Origin: Inia geoffrensis
Lineage: Eukaryota > Chordata > Mammalia > Artiodactyla > Iniidae
Assembly (NCBI GenBank): GCA_036417435.1
Contig: JAZAQT010000083.1
Coordinates: 1-64,000 of the forward strand
DNA: 64,000 bases
Reading direction: 5' to 3'
In this document: positions 12,142-26,026 of the stretch, piece by piece
Layout: every line of letters begins with the position of its first letter
Position numbering within the stretch: position 1 is the stretch's first letter
Translations under genes and position numbers: made by a program
Notes under the pieces: generated by a model
What the model was told of the DNA's origin: nothing
The model's input: only the letters and a program-made list of their open reading frames with translations
The model's database searches: none

Positions 12142-13877
12142 CTCACAATCCTGCAGAGTTCCAAATTACCTCTATCATCCAAAAATGTATTGAAGGAAGG
12201 CTGTGAAGAGGACTTGAACCCGACGCAGAATTGCAGAAAACAGATATCAGGGGGTAGATAAGAATTGCTCTGAAAGCACAGGAAAAGAGGCAGCAGTTCG
12301 ACAGTGATGCACTTGGCCAAAAACGGCGTATGCGTTTTTTCCTGAATATATTCAGGAAAAAACGCATACGCCCTTTTTGGCCAACCAAGCAAGCCTGCAA
12401 TGGAAATACGCACTACAAGGAAGTCTCACTTCCCACCGATCCAAAGGGCCGTCCGAAAAAAGTGTAAAATCCAGAGAGGCAGGACAGGCCATGGAGAACC
12501 GGCAGCCTTGTTAAGCTGATGGGCGGGATGTAAATTGCCAACAGCCAATCTGGAGAAGTGGATGGTGTTTCCTGGAACAAAGAAAAAAACAAGGTACAGA
12601 GCCTATTGCACTTCCACTTATGGTGCTATAGATTCGGAAAATTTAAATGAAAAAGACACAGCCACACCAAAGTTTGGGGCTGCTCTGTGTACGGGATCCT
12701 TGACTATGGTACAACTTTAATAGCCCAGAAAGAGAAAAATGGATATAGAAGTTGTGGTACATCCCTACAATGGAATATCACTCAACAATGAAATCAATGG
12801 CAACAGACCAGTAGCAGCATAATGAGAGGATTTAGTTATGATGATTCTAAGTGAAATAAGTCACACAGAAAAAGAAACATCATAAGATATCACTAATACC
12901 GGGAATGTAAACACGGCTACGCGTGAACTGCATTACAAAACACAACAGAGTCTCACATTTACAAAAGAAACTTATGCTTGCTTAAGGGGAAAGGAGAGTG
13001 GGGAGGCTGCATAAAACCAGAGGTTCTCATTAGGACAGATACCATTCCATAAGCCAAATATATATTAGACAAGACCTACTCCTTGCTCAACCAAATGGAC
13101 TCAACACCCAGTATTCAAAACCTTGGAATATGCCTGACTATGAAGAAAATTAAAACCCATACATTTATAGGTCTCCATAAGAAAATCATTTGTGTACAGC
13201 ACCATACACACAGCAGTGTCAATAAGCTAAATCCCCTTATAAAAATAAATTTGAAAAACAAAACACAAGGACTGTGAAATAGAGAGAAATTCTTAAATAA
13301 GTCCTTCAGGGCTTGTGAGGAATCTTGGATTTACCACCTCTACATCCACAGCTGGGGGAGAGATAAGGCTGGACACTTGGGGCTTATAGTATTGGTGAGG
13401 GAATGCAGACCCTTTGAGGTAATGGTGCATTGTTCCCATTCCACGAGTCCCAAATCTCCACGTTTAAGGGATTTATCCTTCAGCTAAAACAAGCATGGAA
13501 AACCCAGAATATGGTCCACGAAGTGATCAGGCATAATTTCTAAAACTCATCGCCATTTTCGCCCCCTGATACTCGAGTTCGCCGTGCCAGATGCGATATT
13601 AACATTCTCCCCACTTGGAGAGTCAGTGCCTTTGACCTCTTGTTTGGCACAGTTTGCAATTTCTGTGGAAGATGAACAGGAATAAGGAGAACCAATGAGC
13701 GGCTAACTCGATGTGTTTGGACGGGCACATTGAACTCTGATTTCCCTACAGGAAGAAGAATTCACCAAAGGCTCAGCGGGTCATGCCGGAACGAGATTAG
13801 GGCCTGAAGCAATTCTTCGGGTTTGCGGTCAGCTCACAAGAAAGCGAGTTGAGAAAGGGAGATCTTTGGCACTGTAA
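12142..13877 (+). repeat. Satellite monomer U8 (L type)
   Basis: 1,736 bp. Palindrome 12313-12384 with one mismatch (AAAAACGGCG in the left arm). Has CAGCCAATCTGG, shared with U1, U4, U6, U21 and U31. Confidence 0.95.
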
Positions 13878-15613
13878 CTCACAATCCTGCAGAGTTCCAA
13901 ATGACCCCTATCATCCAAAAATTTATTGAAGGAAGGCTGTGAAGAGGACTTGAACGCGACGCAGAATTGCAGAAAACAGATATCAGGGGGTAGATAAGAA
14001 TTGCTCTGAAAGCGTAGGAAAAGAGGCAGCAGTTCGACAGTGATGCACTTGGCCAAAAAGGGCGTATGCGTTTTTTCCTGAATATATTCAGGAAAAAACG
14101 CATACGCCCTTTTTGGCCAACCAAGCAAGCCTGCAATGGAAATACGCACTACAAGGAAGTCTCACTTCCCACCGATCCAAAGGGCCGTCCGAAAAAAGTG
14201 TAAAATCCAGAGAGGCAGGACAGGCCGTGGAGAACCGGCAGCCTTGTTATGCTGATGGGCGGGATGTAAATTGCCAACAGCCACTCTGGAGAAGTGGATG
14301 GTGTTTCCTGGAACAAAGAAAAAAACAAGGTAGAGAGCCTAGGGCACTTCCACTTATGGTGCTATAGATTCGGAAAATTTAAATGAAAAAGACACAGCCA
14401 CACCAAAGTTTGGGGCTGCTCTGTGTACGGGATCCTTGACTATGGTACAACTTTTATAGCCCAGAAAGAGAAAAATGGATATAGAAGTTGTGGTACATCC
14501 CTACAATGGAATATCACTCAACAATGAAATCAATGGCAACAGACCAGTAGCAGCATAATGAGAGGATTTAGTTATGATGATTCTAAGTGAAATAAGTCAC
14601 ACGGAAAAAGAAACATCATGAGATATCACTAATACCGGGAATGTAAACACGGCTACGTGTGAACTGCATTACAAAACACAACAGAGTCTCACATTTACAA
14701 AAGAAACTTATGCTTGCTTAAGGGGAAAGGAGAGTGGGGAGGCTGCATAAAACCAGAGGTTCACATTAGGACAGATACCATTCCATAAGCCAAATATATA
14801 TTAGACAAGACCTACTCCTTGCTCAACCAAATGGACTCAACACCCAGTATTCAAAACCTTGGAATATGCCTGACTATGAAGAAAATTAAAACCCATACAT
14901 TTATAGGTCTCCATAAGAAAATCATTTGTGTACAGCACCATACACACAGCAGTGTCAATAAGCTAAATCCCCTTATAAAAATAAATTTGAAAAACAAAAC
15001 ACAAGGACTGTGAAATAGAGAGAAATTCTTAAATAAGTCCTTCAGGGCTTGTGAGGATTCTTGGATTTACCACCTCTACATCCACAGCTGGGGGAGAGAT
15101 AAGGCTGGACACTTGGGGCTGATACTATTGGTGAGGGAATGCAGACCCTTTGAGGTAATGGTGCATGGTTCCCATTCCACGGGTCCCAAATCTCCACGTT
15201 TAAGGGATTTATCCTTCAGCTAAAATATGCATGGAAAACCCAGAATATGGTCCACGAAGTGATCAGGCATAATTTCTAAAACTCATCGCCATTTTCGCCC
15301 CCTGATACTCGAGTTCGCCGTGCCAGATGCGATATTAACATTCTTCCCACTTGGAGAGTCAGTGCCTTTGACCTCTTGTTTGGCACAGTTTGCAATTTCT
15401 GTGGAAGATGAACAGGAATAAGGAGAACCAATGAGCGGCTAACTCGATGTGTTTGGACGGGCACATTGAACTCTGATTTCCCTACAGGAAGAAGAATTCA
15501 CCAAAGGCTCAGCGGGCCATGCCGGAACGAGATTAGGGCCTGAAGCAATTCTTCGGGTTTGCGGTCAGCTCACAAGAAAGCGAGTTGAGAAAAGGAGATC
15601 TTTGGCACTGTAA
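13878..15613 (+). repeat. Satellite monomer U9 (L type, B form)
   Basis: 1,736 bp. Palindrome 14049-14120, perfect. B-form markers: GGAAATACGC after the palindrome and AAAAAACAAGGTAGAG. Confidence 0.95.
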
Positions 15614-17349
15614 CTCACAATCCTGCAGAGTTCCAAATGACCCCTATCATCCAAAAATTTATTGAAGGAAGGCTGTGAAGAGGACTTGAACGCGACGCAG
15701 AATTGCAGAAAACAGATATCAGGGGGTAGATAAGAATTGCTCTGAAAGCGTAGGAAAAGAGGCAGCAGTTCGACAGTGATGCACTTGGCCAAAAAGGGCG
15801 TATGCGTTTTTTCCTGAATATATTCAGGAAAAAACGCATACTCACTTTTTGGCGAACCAAGCAAGCCTGCAATGGAAATCCGCACTACAAGGAAGTCTCA
15901 CTTCCCACCGATCCAAAGGGCCGTCCGAAAAAAGTGTAAAATCCAGAGAGGCAGGACAGGCCGTGGAGAACCGGCAGCCTTGTTATGCTGATGGGCGGGA
16001 TGTAAATTGCCAACAGCCACTCTGGAGAAGTGGATGGTGTTTCCTGGAACAAAGAAAAAACCAAGCTAGAGAGCCTAGGGCACTTCCACTTATGGTGCTA
16101 TAGATTCGGAAAATTTAAATGAAAAAGACACAGCCACACCAAAGTTTGGGGCTGCTCTGTGTACGGGATCCTTGACTATGGTACAACTTTAATAGCCGAG
16201 AAAGAGAAAAATGGATATAGAAGTTGTGGTACATCCCTACAATGGAATATCACTCAACAATGAAATCAATGGCAACACACCAGTAGCAGCATAATGACAG
16301 GATTTTGTTATGATGATTCTAAGTGAAATAAGTCACACAGAAAAAGAAACATCATAAGATATCACTAATACCGGGAATGTAAACACGGCTACGTGTGAAC
16401 TGCATTACAAAACACAACAGAGTCTCACATTTACAAAAGAAACTTATGCTTGCTTAAGGGAAAAGGAGAGTGGGGAGGCTGCATAAAACCAGAGGTTCAT
16501 ATTAGGACAGATACCATTCCATAAGCCAAATATATATTAGACAAGACCTATTCCTTGCTCAACGAAATGGACTCAACACCCCGTATTCAAAACCTAGGAA
16601 TATGCCTGACTATGAAGAAAATTAAAACCCATACATTTATAGGTCTCCATAAGAAAATCATTTGTGTACAGCACCATACACACAGCAGTGTCAATAAGCT
16701 AAATCCCCTTATAAAAATAAATTTGAAAAACAAAACACAAGGACTGTGAAATAGAGAGAAATTCTTAAATAAGTCCTTCAGGGCTTGTGAGGAATCTTGG
16801 ATTTACCACCTCTACATCCACAGCTGGGGGAGAGATAAGGCTGGACACTTGGGGCTGATACTATTGGTGAGGGAATGCAGACCCTTTGAGGTAATGGTGC
16901 ATGGTTCCCATTCCACGGGTCCCAAATCTCCACGTTTAAGGGATTTATCCTTCAGCTAAAATATGCATGGAAAACCCAGAATATGGTCCACGAAGTGATC
17001 AGGCATAATTTCTAAAACTCATCGCCATTTTCGCCCCCTGATACTCGAGTTTGCCGTTCCAGATGCGATATTAACACTCTCCCCACTTGGAGAGTCAGTG
17101 CCTTTGATCTCTTGTTTGGCACAGTTTGCAATTTCTGTGGAAGATGAACAGGAATAAGGAGAACCAATGAGCGGCTAACTCGATGTGTTTGGACGGGCAC
17201 ATTGAACTCTGATTTCCCTACAGGAAGAAGAATTCACCAAAGGCTCAGCGGGCCATGCCGGAACGAGATTAGGGCCTGAAGCAATTCTTCGGGTTTGCGG
17301 TCAGCTCACAAGAAAGCGAGTTGAGAAAGGGAGATCTTTGGCACTGTAA
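15614..17349 (+). repeat. Satellite monomer U10 (L type, A form)
   Basis: 1,736 bp. Palindrome 15785-15856 with three mismatches in the right arm (ATACTCACTTTTTGGCG). First unit with the A-form arm ACTCAC. Confidence 0.95.
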
Positions 17350-19085
17350 CTCACAATCCTGCAGAGTTCCAAATGACCCCTATCATCCAAAAATTTATTG
17401 AAGGAAGGCTGTGAAGAGGACTTGAACGCGACGCAGAATTGCAGAAAACAGATATCAGGGGGTAGATAAGAATTGCTCTGAAAGCGTAGGAAAAGAGGCA
17501 GCAGTTCGACAGTGATGCACTTGGCCAAAAAGGGCGTATGCGTTTTTTCCTGAATATATTCAGGAAAAAACGCATACTCACTTTTTGGCCAACCAAGCAA
17601 GCCTGCAATGGAAATCCGCACTACAAGGAAGTCTCACTTCCCACCGATCCAAAGGGCCGTCCGAAAAAAGTGTAAAATCCAGAGAGGCAGGACAGGCCGT
17701 GGAGAACCGGCAGCCTTGTTATGCTGATGGGCGGGATGTAAATTGCCAACAGCCACTCTGGAGAAGTGGATGGTGTTTCCTGGAACAAAGAAAAAACCAA
17801 GCTAGAGAGCCTAGGGCACTTCCACTTATGGTGCTATAGATTCGGAAAATTTAAATGAAAAAGACACAGCCACACCAAAGTTTGGGGCTGCTCTGTGTAC
17901 GGGATCCTTGACTATGGTACAACTTTAATAGCCGAGAAAGAGAAAAATGGATATAGAAGTTGTGGTACATCCCTACAATGGAATATCACTCAACAATGAA
18001 ATCAATGGCAACACACCAGTAGCAGCATAATGACAGGATTTAGTTATGATGATTCTAAGTGAAATAAGTCACACAGAAAAAGAAACATCATAAGATATCA
18101 CTAATACCGGGAATGTAAACACGGCTACGTGTGAACTGCATTACAAAACACAACAGAGTCTCACATTTACAAAAGAAACTTATGCTTGCTTAAGGGGAAA
18201 GGAGAGTGGGGAGGCTGCATAAAACCAGAGGTTCATATTAGGACAGATACCATTCCATAAGCCAAATATATATTAGACAAGACCTATTCCTTGCTCAACG
18301 AAATGGACTCAACACCCCGTATTCAAAACCTAGGAATATGCCTGACTATGAAGAAAATTAAAACCCATACATTTATAGGTCTCCATAAGAAAATCATTTG
18401 TGTACAGCACCATACACACAGCAGTGTCAATAAGCTAAATCCCCTTATAAAAATAAATTTGAAAAACAAAACACAAGGACTGTGAAATAGAGAGAAATTC
18501 TTAAATAAGTCCTTCAGGGCTTGTGAGGAATCTTGGATTTACCACCTCTACATCCACAGCTGGGGGAGAGATAAGGCTGGACACTTGGGGCTGATACTAT
18601 TGGTGAGGGAATGCAGACCCTTTGAGGTAATTGTGCATGGTTCCCATTCCACGGGTCCCAAATCTCCACGTTTAAGGGATTTATCCTTCAGCTAAAATAT
18701 GCATGGAAAACCCAGAATATGGTCCACGAAGTGATCAGGCATAATTTCTAAAACTCATCGCCATTTTCGCCCCCTGATACTCGAGTTTGCCGTTCCAGAT
18801 GCGATATTAACACTCTCCCCACTTGGAGAGTCAGTGCCTTTGACCTCTTGTTTGGCACAGTTTGCAATTTCTGTGGAAGATGAACAGGAATAAGGAGAAC
18901 CAATGAGCGGCTAACTCGATGTGTTTGGACGGGCACATTGAACTCTGATTTCCCTACAGGAAGAAGAATTCACCAAAGGCTCAGCGGGCCATGCCGGAAC
19001 GAGATTAGGGCCTGAAGCAATTCTTCGGGTTTGCGGTCAGCTCACAAGAAAGCGAGTTGAGAAAAGGAGATCTTTGGCACTGTAA
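17350..19085 (+). repeat. Satellite monomer U11 (L type, A form)
   Basis: 1,736 bp. Palindrome 17521-17592 with two mismatches (ACTCAC in the right arm). Has GGTAATTGTGC at ~18,628, otherwise seen in U16 and U29. Confidence 0.95.
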
Positions 19086-20821
19086 CTCACAATCCTGCAG
19101 AGTTCCAAATGACCCCTATCATCCAAAAATTTATTGAAGGAAGGCTGTGAAGAGGACTTGAACGCGACGCAGAATTGCAGAAAACAGATATCAGGGGGTA
19201 GATAAGAATTGCTCTGAAAGCGTAGGAAAAGAGGCAGCAGTTCGACAGTGATGCACTTGGCCAAAAAGGGCGTATGCGTTTTTTCCTGAATATATTCAGG
19301 AAAAAACGCATACGCCCTTTTTGGCCAACCAAGCAAGCCTGCAATGGAAATACGCACTACAAGGAAGTCTCACTTCCCACCGATCCAAAGGGCCGTCCGA
19401 AAAAAGTGTAAAATCCAGAGAGGCAGGACAGGCCGTGGAGAACCGGCAGCCTTGTTATGCTGATGGGCGGGATGTAAATTGCCAACAGCCACTCTGGAGA
19501 AGTGGATGGTGTTTCCTGGAACAAAGAAAAAAACAAGGTAGAGAGCCTAGGGCACTTCCACTTATGGTGCTATAGATTCGGAAAATTTAAATGAAAAAGA
19601 CACAGCCACACCAAAGTTTGGGGCTGCTCTGTGTACGGGATCCTTGACTATGGTACAACTTTAATAGCCGAGAAAGAGAAAAATGGATATAGAAGTTGTG
19701 GTACATCCCTACAATGGAATATCACTCAACAATGAAATCAATGGCAACACACCAGTAGCAGCATAATGACAGGATTTAGTTATGATGATTCTAAGTGAAA
19801 TAAGTCACACAGAAAAAGAAACATCATAAGATATCACTAATACCGGGAATGTAAACACGGCTACGTGTGAACTGCATTACAAAACACAACAGAGTCTCAC
19901 ATTTACAAAAGAAACTTATGCTTGCTTAAGGGGAAAGGAGAGTGGGGAGGCTGCATAAAACCAGAGGTTCATATTAGGACAGATACCATTCCATAAGCCA
20001 AATATATATTAGACAAGACCTATTCCTTGCTCAACGAAATGGACTCAACACCCCGTATTCAAAACCTAGGAATATGCCTGACTATGAAGAAAATTAAAAC
20101 CCATACATTTATAGGTCTCCATAAGAAAATCATTTGTGTACAGCACCATACACACAGCAGTGTCAATAAGCTAAATCCCCTTATAAAAATAAATTTGAAA
20201 AACAAAACACAAGGACTGTGAAATAGAGAGAAATTCTTAAATAAGTCCTTCAGGGCTTGTGAGGAATCTTGGATTTACCACCTCTACATCCACAGCTGGG
20301 GGAGAGATAAGGCTGGACACTTGGGGCTGATACTATTGGTGAGGGAATGCAGACCCTTTGAGGTAATGGTGCATGGTTCCCATTCCACGGGTCCCAAATC
20401 TCCACGTTTAAGGGATTTATCCTTCAGCTAAAATATGCATGGAAAACCCAGAATATGTTCCACGAAGTGATCAGGCATAATTTCTAAAACTCATCGCCAT
20501 TTTCGCCCCCTGATACTCGAGTTTGCCGTTCCAGATGCGATATTAACACTCTCCCCACTTGGAGAGTCAGTGCCTTTGACCTCTTGTTTGGCACAGTTTG
20601 CAATTTCTGTGGAAGATGAACAGGAATAAGGAGAACCAATGAGCGGCTAACTCGATGTGTTTGGACGGGCACATTGAACTCTGATTTCCCTACAGGAAGA
20701 AGAATTCACCAAAGGCTCAGCGGGCCATGCCGGAACGAGATTAGGGCCTGAAGCAATTCTTCGGGTTTGCGGTCAGCTCACAAGAAAGCGAGTTGAGAAA
20801 GGGAGATCTTTGGCACTGTAA
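19086..20821 (+). repeat. Satellite monomer U12 (L type, B form)
   Basis: 1,736 bp. Palindrome 19257-19328, perfect. With U11 it forms an A-B dimer that recurs as U13-U14. Has GAATATGTTCC at ~20,451, as U14 does. Confidence 0.95.
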
Positions 20822-22557
20822 CTCACAATCCTGCAGAGTTCCAAATGACCCCTATCATCCAAAAATTTATTGAAGGAAGGCTGTGAAGAGGACTTGAACG
20901 CGACGCAGAATTGCAGAAAACAGATATCAGGGGGTAGATAAGAATTGCTCTGAAAGCGTAGGAAAAGAGGCAGCAGTTCGACAGTGATGCACTTGGCCAA
21001 AAAGGGCGTATGCGTTTTTTCCTGAATATATTCAGGAAAAAACGCATACTCACTTTTTGGCCAACCAAGCAAGCCTGCAATGGAAATCCGCACTACAAGG
21101 AAGTCTCACTTCCCACCGATCCAAAGGGCCGTCCGAAAAAAGTGTAAAATCCAGAGAGGCAGGACAGGCCGTGGAGAACCGGCAGCCTTGTTATGCTGAT
21201 GGGCGGGATGTAAATTGCCAACAGCCACTCTGGAGAAGTGGATGGTGTTTCCTGGAACAAAGAAAAAACCAAGCTAGAGAGCCTAGGGCACTTCCACTTA
21301 TGGTGCTATAGATTCGGAAAATTTAAATGAAAAAGACACAGCCACACCAAAGTTTGGGGCTGCTCTGTGTACGGGATCCTTGACTATGGTACAACTTTAA
21401 TAGCCGAGAAAGAGAAAAATGGATATAGAAGTTGTGGTACATCCCTACAATGGAATATCACTCAACAATGAAATCAATGGCAACACACCAGTAGCAGCAT
21501 AATGACAGGATTTAGTTATGATGATTCTAAGTGAAATAAGTCACACAGAAAAAGAAACATCATAAGATATCACTAATACCGGGAATGTAAACACGGCTAC
21601 GTGTGAACTGCATTACAAAACACAACAGAGTCTCACATTTACAAAAGAAACTTATGCTTGCTTAAGGGGAAAGGAGAGTGGGGAGGCTGCATAAAACCAG
21701 AGGTTCATATTAGGACAGATACCATTCCATAAGCCAAATATATATTAGACAAGACCTATTCCTTGCTCAACGAAATGGACTCAACACCCCGTATTCAAAA
21801 CCTAGGAATATGCCTGACTATGAAGAAAATTAAAACCCATACATTTATAGGTCTCCATAAGAAAATCATTTGTGTACAGCACCATACACACAGCAGTGTC
21901 AATAAGCTAAATCCCCTTATAAAAATAAATTTGAAAAACAAAACACAAGGACTGTGAAATAGAGAGAAATTCTTAAATAAGTCCTTCAGGGCTTGTGAGG
22001 AATCTTGGATTTACCACCTCTACATCCACAGCTGGGGGAGAGATAAGGCTGGACACTTGGGGCTGATACTATTGGTGAGGGAATGCAGACCCTTTGAGGT
22101 AATGGTGCATGGTTCCCATTCCACGGGTCCCAAATCTCCACGTTTAAGGGATTTATCCTTCAGCTAAAATATGCATGGAAAACCCAGAATATGGTCCACG
22201 AAGTGATCAGGCATAATTTCTAAAACTCATCGCCATTTTCGCCCCCTGATACTCGAGTTTGCCGTTCCAGATGCGATATTAACACTCTCCCCACTTGGAG
22301 AGTCAGTGCCTTTGACCTCTTGTTTGGCACAGTTTGCAATTTCTGTGGAAGATGAACAGGAATAAGGAGAACCAATGAGCGGCTAACTCGATGTGTTTGG
22401 ACGGGCACATTGAACTCTGATTTCCCTACAGGAAGAAGAATTCACCAAAGGCTCAGCGGGCCATGCCGGAACGAGATTAGGGCCTGAAGCAATTCTTCGG
22501 GTTTGCGGTCAGCTCACAAGAAAGCGAGTTGAGAAAAGGAGATCTTTGGCACTGTAA
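20822..22557 (+). repeat. Satellite monomer U13 (L type, A form)
   Basis: 1,736 bp. Palindrome 20993-21064 with two mismatches (ACTCAC). First unit of the 5,205-bp trimer. Confidence 0.95.
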
Positions 22558-24293
22558 CTCACAATCCTGCAGAGTTCCAAATGACCCCTATCATCCAAAA
22601 ATTTATTGAAGGAAGGCTGTGAAGAGGACTTGAACGCGACGCAGAATTGCAGAAAACAGATATCAGGGGGTAGATAAGAATTGCTCTGAAAGCGTAGGAA
22701 AAGAGGCAGCAGTTCGACAGTGATGCACTTGGCCAAAAAGGGCGTATGCGTTTTTTCCTGAATATATTCAGGAAAAAACGCATACGCCCTTTTTGACCAA
22801 CCAAGCAAGCCTGCAATGGAAATACGCACTACAAGGAAGTCTCACTTCCCACCGATCCAAAGGGCCGTCCGAAAAAAGTGTAAAATCCAGAGAGGCAGGA
22901 CAGGCCGTGGAGAACCGGCAGCCTTGTTATGCTGATGGGCGGGATGTAAATTGCCAACAGCCACTCTGGAGAAGTGGATGGTGTTTCCTGGAACAAAGAA
23001 AAAAACAAGGTAGAGAGCCTAGGGCACTTCCACTTATGGTGCTATAGATTCGGAAAATTTAAATGAAAAAGACACAGCCACACCAAAGTTTGGGGCTGCT
23101 CTGTGTACGGGATCCTTGACTATGGTACAACTTTAATAGCCGAGAAAGAGAAAAATGGATATAGAAGTTGTGGTACATCCCTACAATGGAATATCACTCA
23201 ACAATGAAATCAATGGCAACACACCAGTAGCAGCATAATGACAGGATTTAGTTATGATGATTCTAAGTGAAATAAGTCACACAGAAAAAGAAACATCATA
23301 AGATATCACTAATACCGGGAATGTAAACACGGCTACGTGTGAACTGCATTACAAAACACAACAGAGTCTCACATTTACAAAAGAAACTTATGCTTGCTTA
23401 AGGGGAAAGGAGAGTGGGGAGGCTGCATAAAACCAGAGGTTCATATTAGGACAGATACCATTCCATAAGCCAAATATATATTAGACAAGACCTATTCCTT
23501 GCTCAACGAAATGGACTCAACACCCCGTATTCAAAACCTAGGAATATGCCTGACTATGAAGAAAATTAAAACCCATACATTTATAGGTCTCCATAAGAAA
23601 ATCATTTGTGTACAGCACCATACACACAGCAGTGTCAATAAGCTAAATCCCCTTATAAAAATAAATTTGAAAAACAAAACACAAGGACTGTGAAATAGAG
23701 AGAAATTCTTAAATAAGTCCTTCAGGGCTTGTGAGGAATCTTGGATTTACCACCTCTACATCCACAGCTGGGGGAGAGATAAGGCTGGACACTTGGGGCT
23801 GATACTATTGGTGAGGGAATGCAGACCCTTTGAGGTAATGGTGCATGGTTCCCATTCCACGGGTCCCAAATCTCCACGTTTAAGGGATTTATCCTTCAGC
23901 TAAAATATGCATGGAAAACCCAGAATATGTTCCACGAAGTGATCAGGCATAATTTCTAAAACTCATCGCCATTTTCGCCCCCTGATACTCGAGTTTGCCG
24001 TTCCAGATGCGATATTAACACTCTCCCCACTTGGAGAGTCAGTGCCTTTGACCTCTTGTTTGGCACAGTTTGCAATTTCTGTGGAAGATGAACAGGAATA
24101 AGGAGAACCAATGAGTGGCTAACTCGATGTGTTTGGACGGGCACATTGAACTCTGATTTCCCTACAGGAAGAAGAATTCACCAAAGGCTCAGCGGGCCAT
24201 GCCGGAACGAGATTAGGGCCTGAAGCAATTCTTTGTGTTTGCGGTCAGCTCACAAGAAAGAGAGTTGAGAAAGGGAGATCTTTGGCACTGTAA
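22558..24293 (+). repeat. Satellite monomer U14 (L type, B form)
   Basis: 1,736 bp. Palindrome 22729-22800 with one mismatch (TTTTTGACCAA). Private GAGTGGCTAAC near 24,113 and TTCTTTGTG near 24,231. Confidence 0.95.
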
Positions 24294-26026
24294 CTCACAA
24301 TCCTGCAGAGTTCCAAATGACCCCTATCATCCAAAAATTTATTGAAGGAACGCTGTGAAGAGGACTTGAACGCGACGCAGAATTGCAGAAAACAGATATC
24401 AGGGGTTAGATAAGAATTGCTCTGAAAGCGTAGGAAAAGAGGCAGCAGTTCGACAGTGATGCACTTGGCCAAAAAGGGCGTATGCGTTTTTTCCTGAATA
24501 TATTCAGGAAAAAACGCATACGCCCTTTTTGGCCAACCAAGCAAGCCTGCAATGGAAATCCGCACTACAAGGAAGTCTCACTTCCCACCGATCCACAGGG
24601 CCGTCCGAAAAAAGTGTAAAATCCAGAGAGGCAGGACAGGCCGTGGAGAACCGGCAGCCTTGTTATGCTGATGGGCGGGATGTAAATTGCCAACAGCCAC
24701 TCTGGAGAAGTGGATGGTGTTTCCTGGAACAAAGAAAAAACCAAGCTAGAGAGCCTAGGGCACTTCCACTTATGGTGCTATAGATTCGGAAAATTTAAAT
24801 GAAAAAGACACAGCCACACCAGAGTTTGGGGCTGCTCTGTGTACGGGATCCTTGACTATGGTACAACTTTAATAACCCAGAAAGAGAAAAATGGATATAG
24901 AAGTTGTGGTACATCCCTACAATGGAATATCACTCAACAATGAAATCAATGGCAACACACCAGTAGCAGCATAATGACAGGATTTAGTTATGATGATTCT
25001 AAGTGAAATAAGTCACACAGAAAAAGAAACATCATAAGATATAACTAATACCGGGAATGTAAACACGGCTACGCGTGAGCTGCATTTCAAAACAAAACAG
25101 AGTCTCTCATTTACAAAAGAAACTTAGGCTTGCTTAAGGGTAAAGGAGAGTGCGGAGGCTGCATAAAACCAGAGGTTGACATTAGGACAGATACCATTCC
25201 ATAAGCCAAATGTTTATTAGACAAGACCTACTCCTCGCTCAACCATATGGACTCAACGCCCCGTATTCAAAACCTAGGAATATACCTGACTATGAAGAAA
25301 ATTAAAACCCATACATTTATAGGTCTCCATAAGAAAATCATTTGTGTACAGCACCATACACACAGCAGTGTCAATAAGCTAAATCCCCTTATAAAAATAA
25401 ATTTGAAAAACAAAACACAAGGAATGTTAAATAGAGATAAATTCTTAAATAAGTCCTTCAGGGTTTGTGAGGAATCTTGGATTTACCACCTCTACATCCA
25501 CAGCTGTGGGAGAGATAAGGCTGGACACTGGGGCTGATACTATTGGTGAGGGAATGCAGACCCTTTGAGGTAATGGTGCATGGTTCCCATTGCACGGGTC
25601 CCAGTCTCCACGTTGAAGGGATTTATCCTTCAGCTAAAATATGCATGGAAAACCCAGAATATGGTCCACGAAGTGACAAGGCAAAATTTTAAAACTCATC
25701 GCCATTTTCGCCACCTGATACTCGAGTTCGCCGTTCCAGATGCGATATTAACATTCTCCCCACTTGGAGAGTCAGTGCCTTTGACCTCTTGTTTGGCACA
25801 GTTTGCAATTTCTGTGGAAGATGAACAGGAATAAGGAGAACCAATGAGCGGCTAACTCGATGTGTTTGGACGGGCACATTGAACTCTGATTTCCCTACAG
25901 GAAGAAGAATTCACCAAAGGCTCAGCGGGCCATGCCGGAACGAGATTAGGGCCTGAAGCAATTCTTCAGGTTTTCGGTCAGCTCACAAGAAAGTGAGTTG
26001 AGAAAAGGAGATCTTTGGCACTGCAA
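24294..26026 (+). repeat. Satellite monomer U15 (S type)
   Basis: 1,733 bp. Palindrome 24465-24536, perfect. GATCCACAGGGCC and AATAACCCAG are shared only with U18, 5,205 bp downstream. Confidence 0.95.
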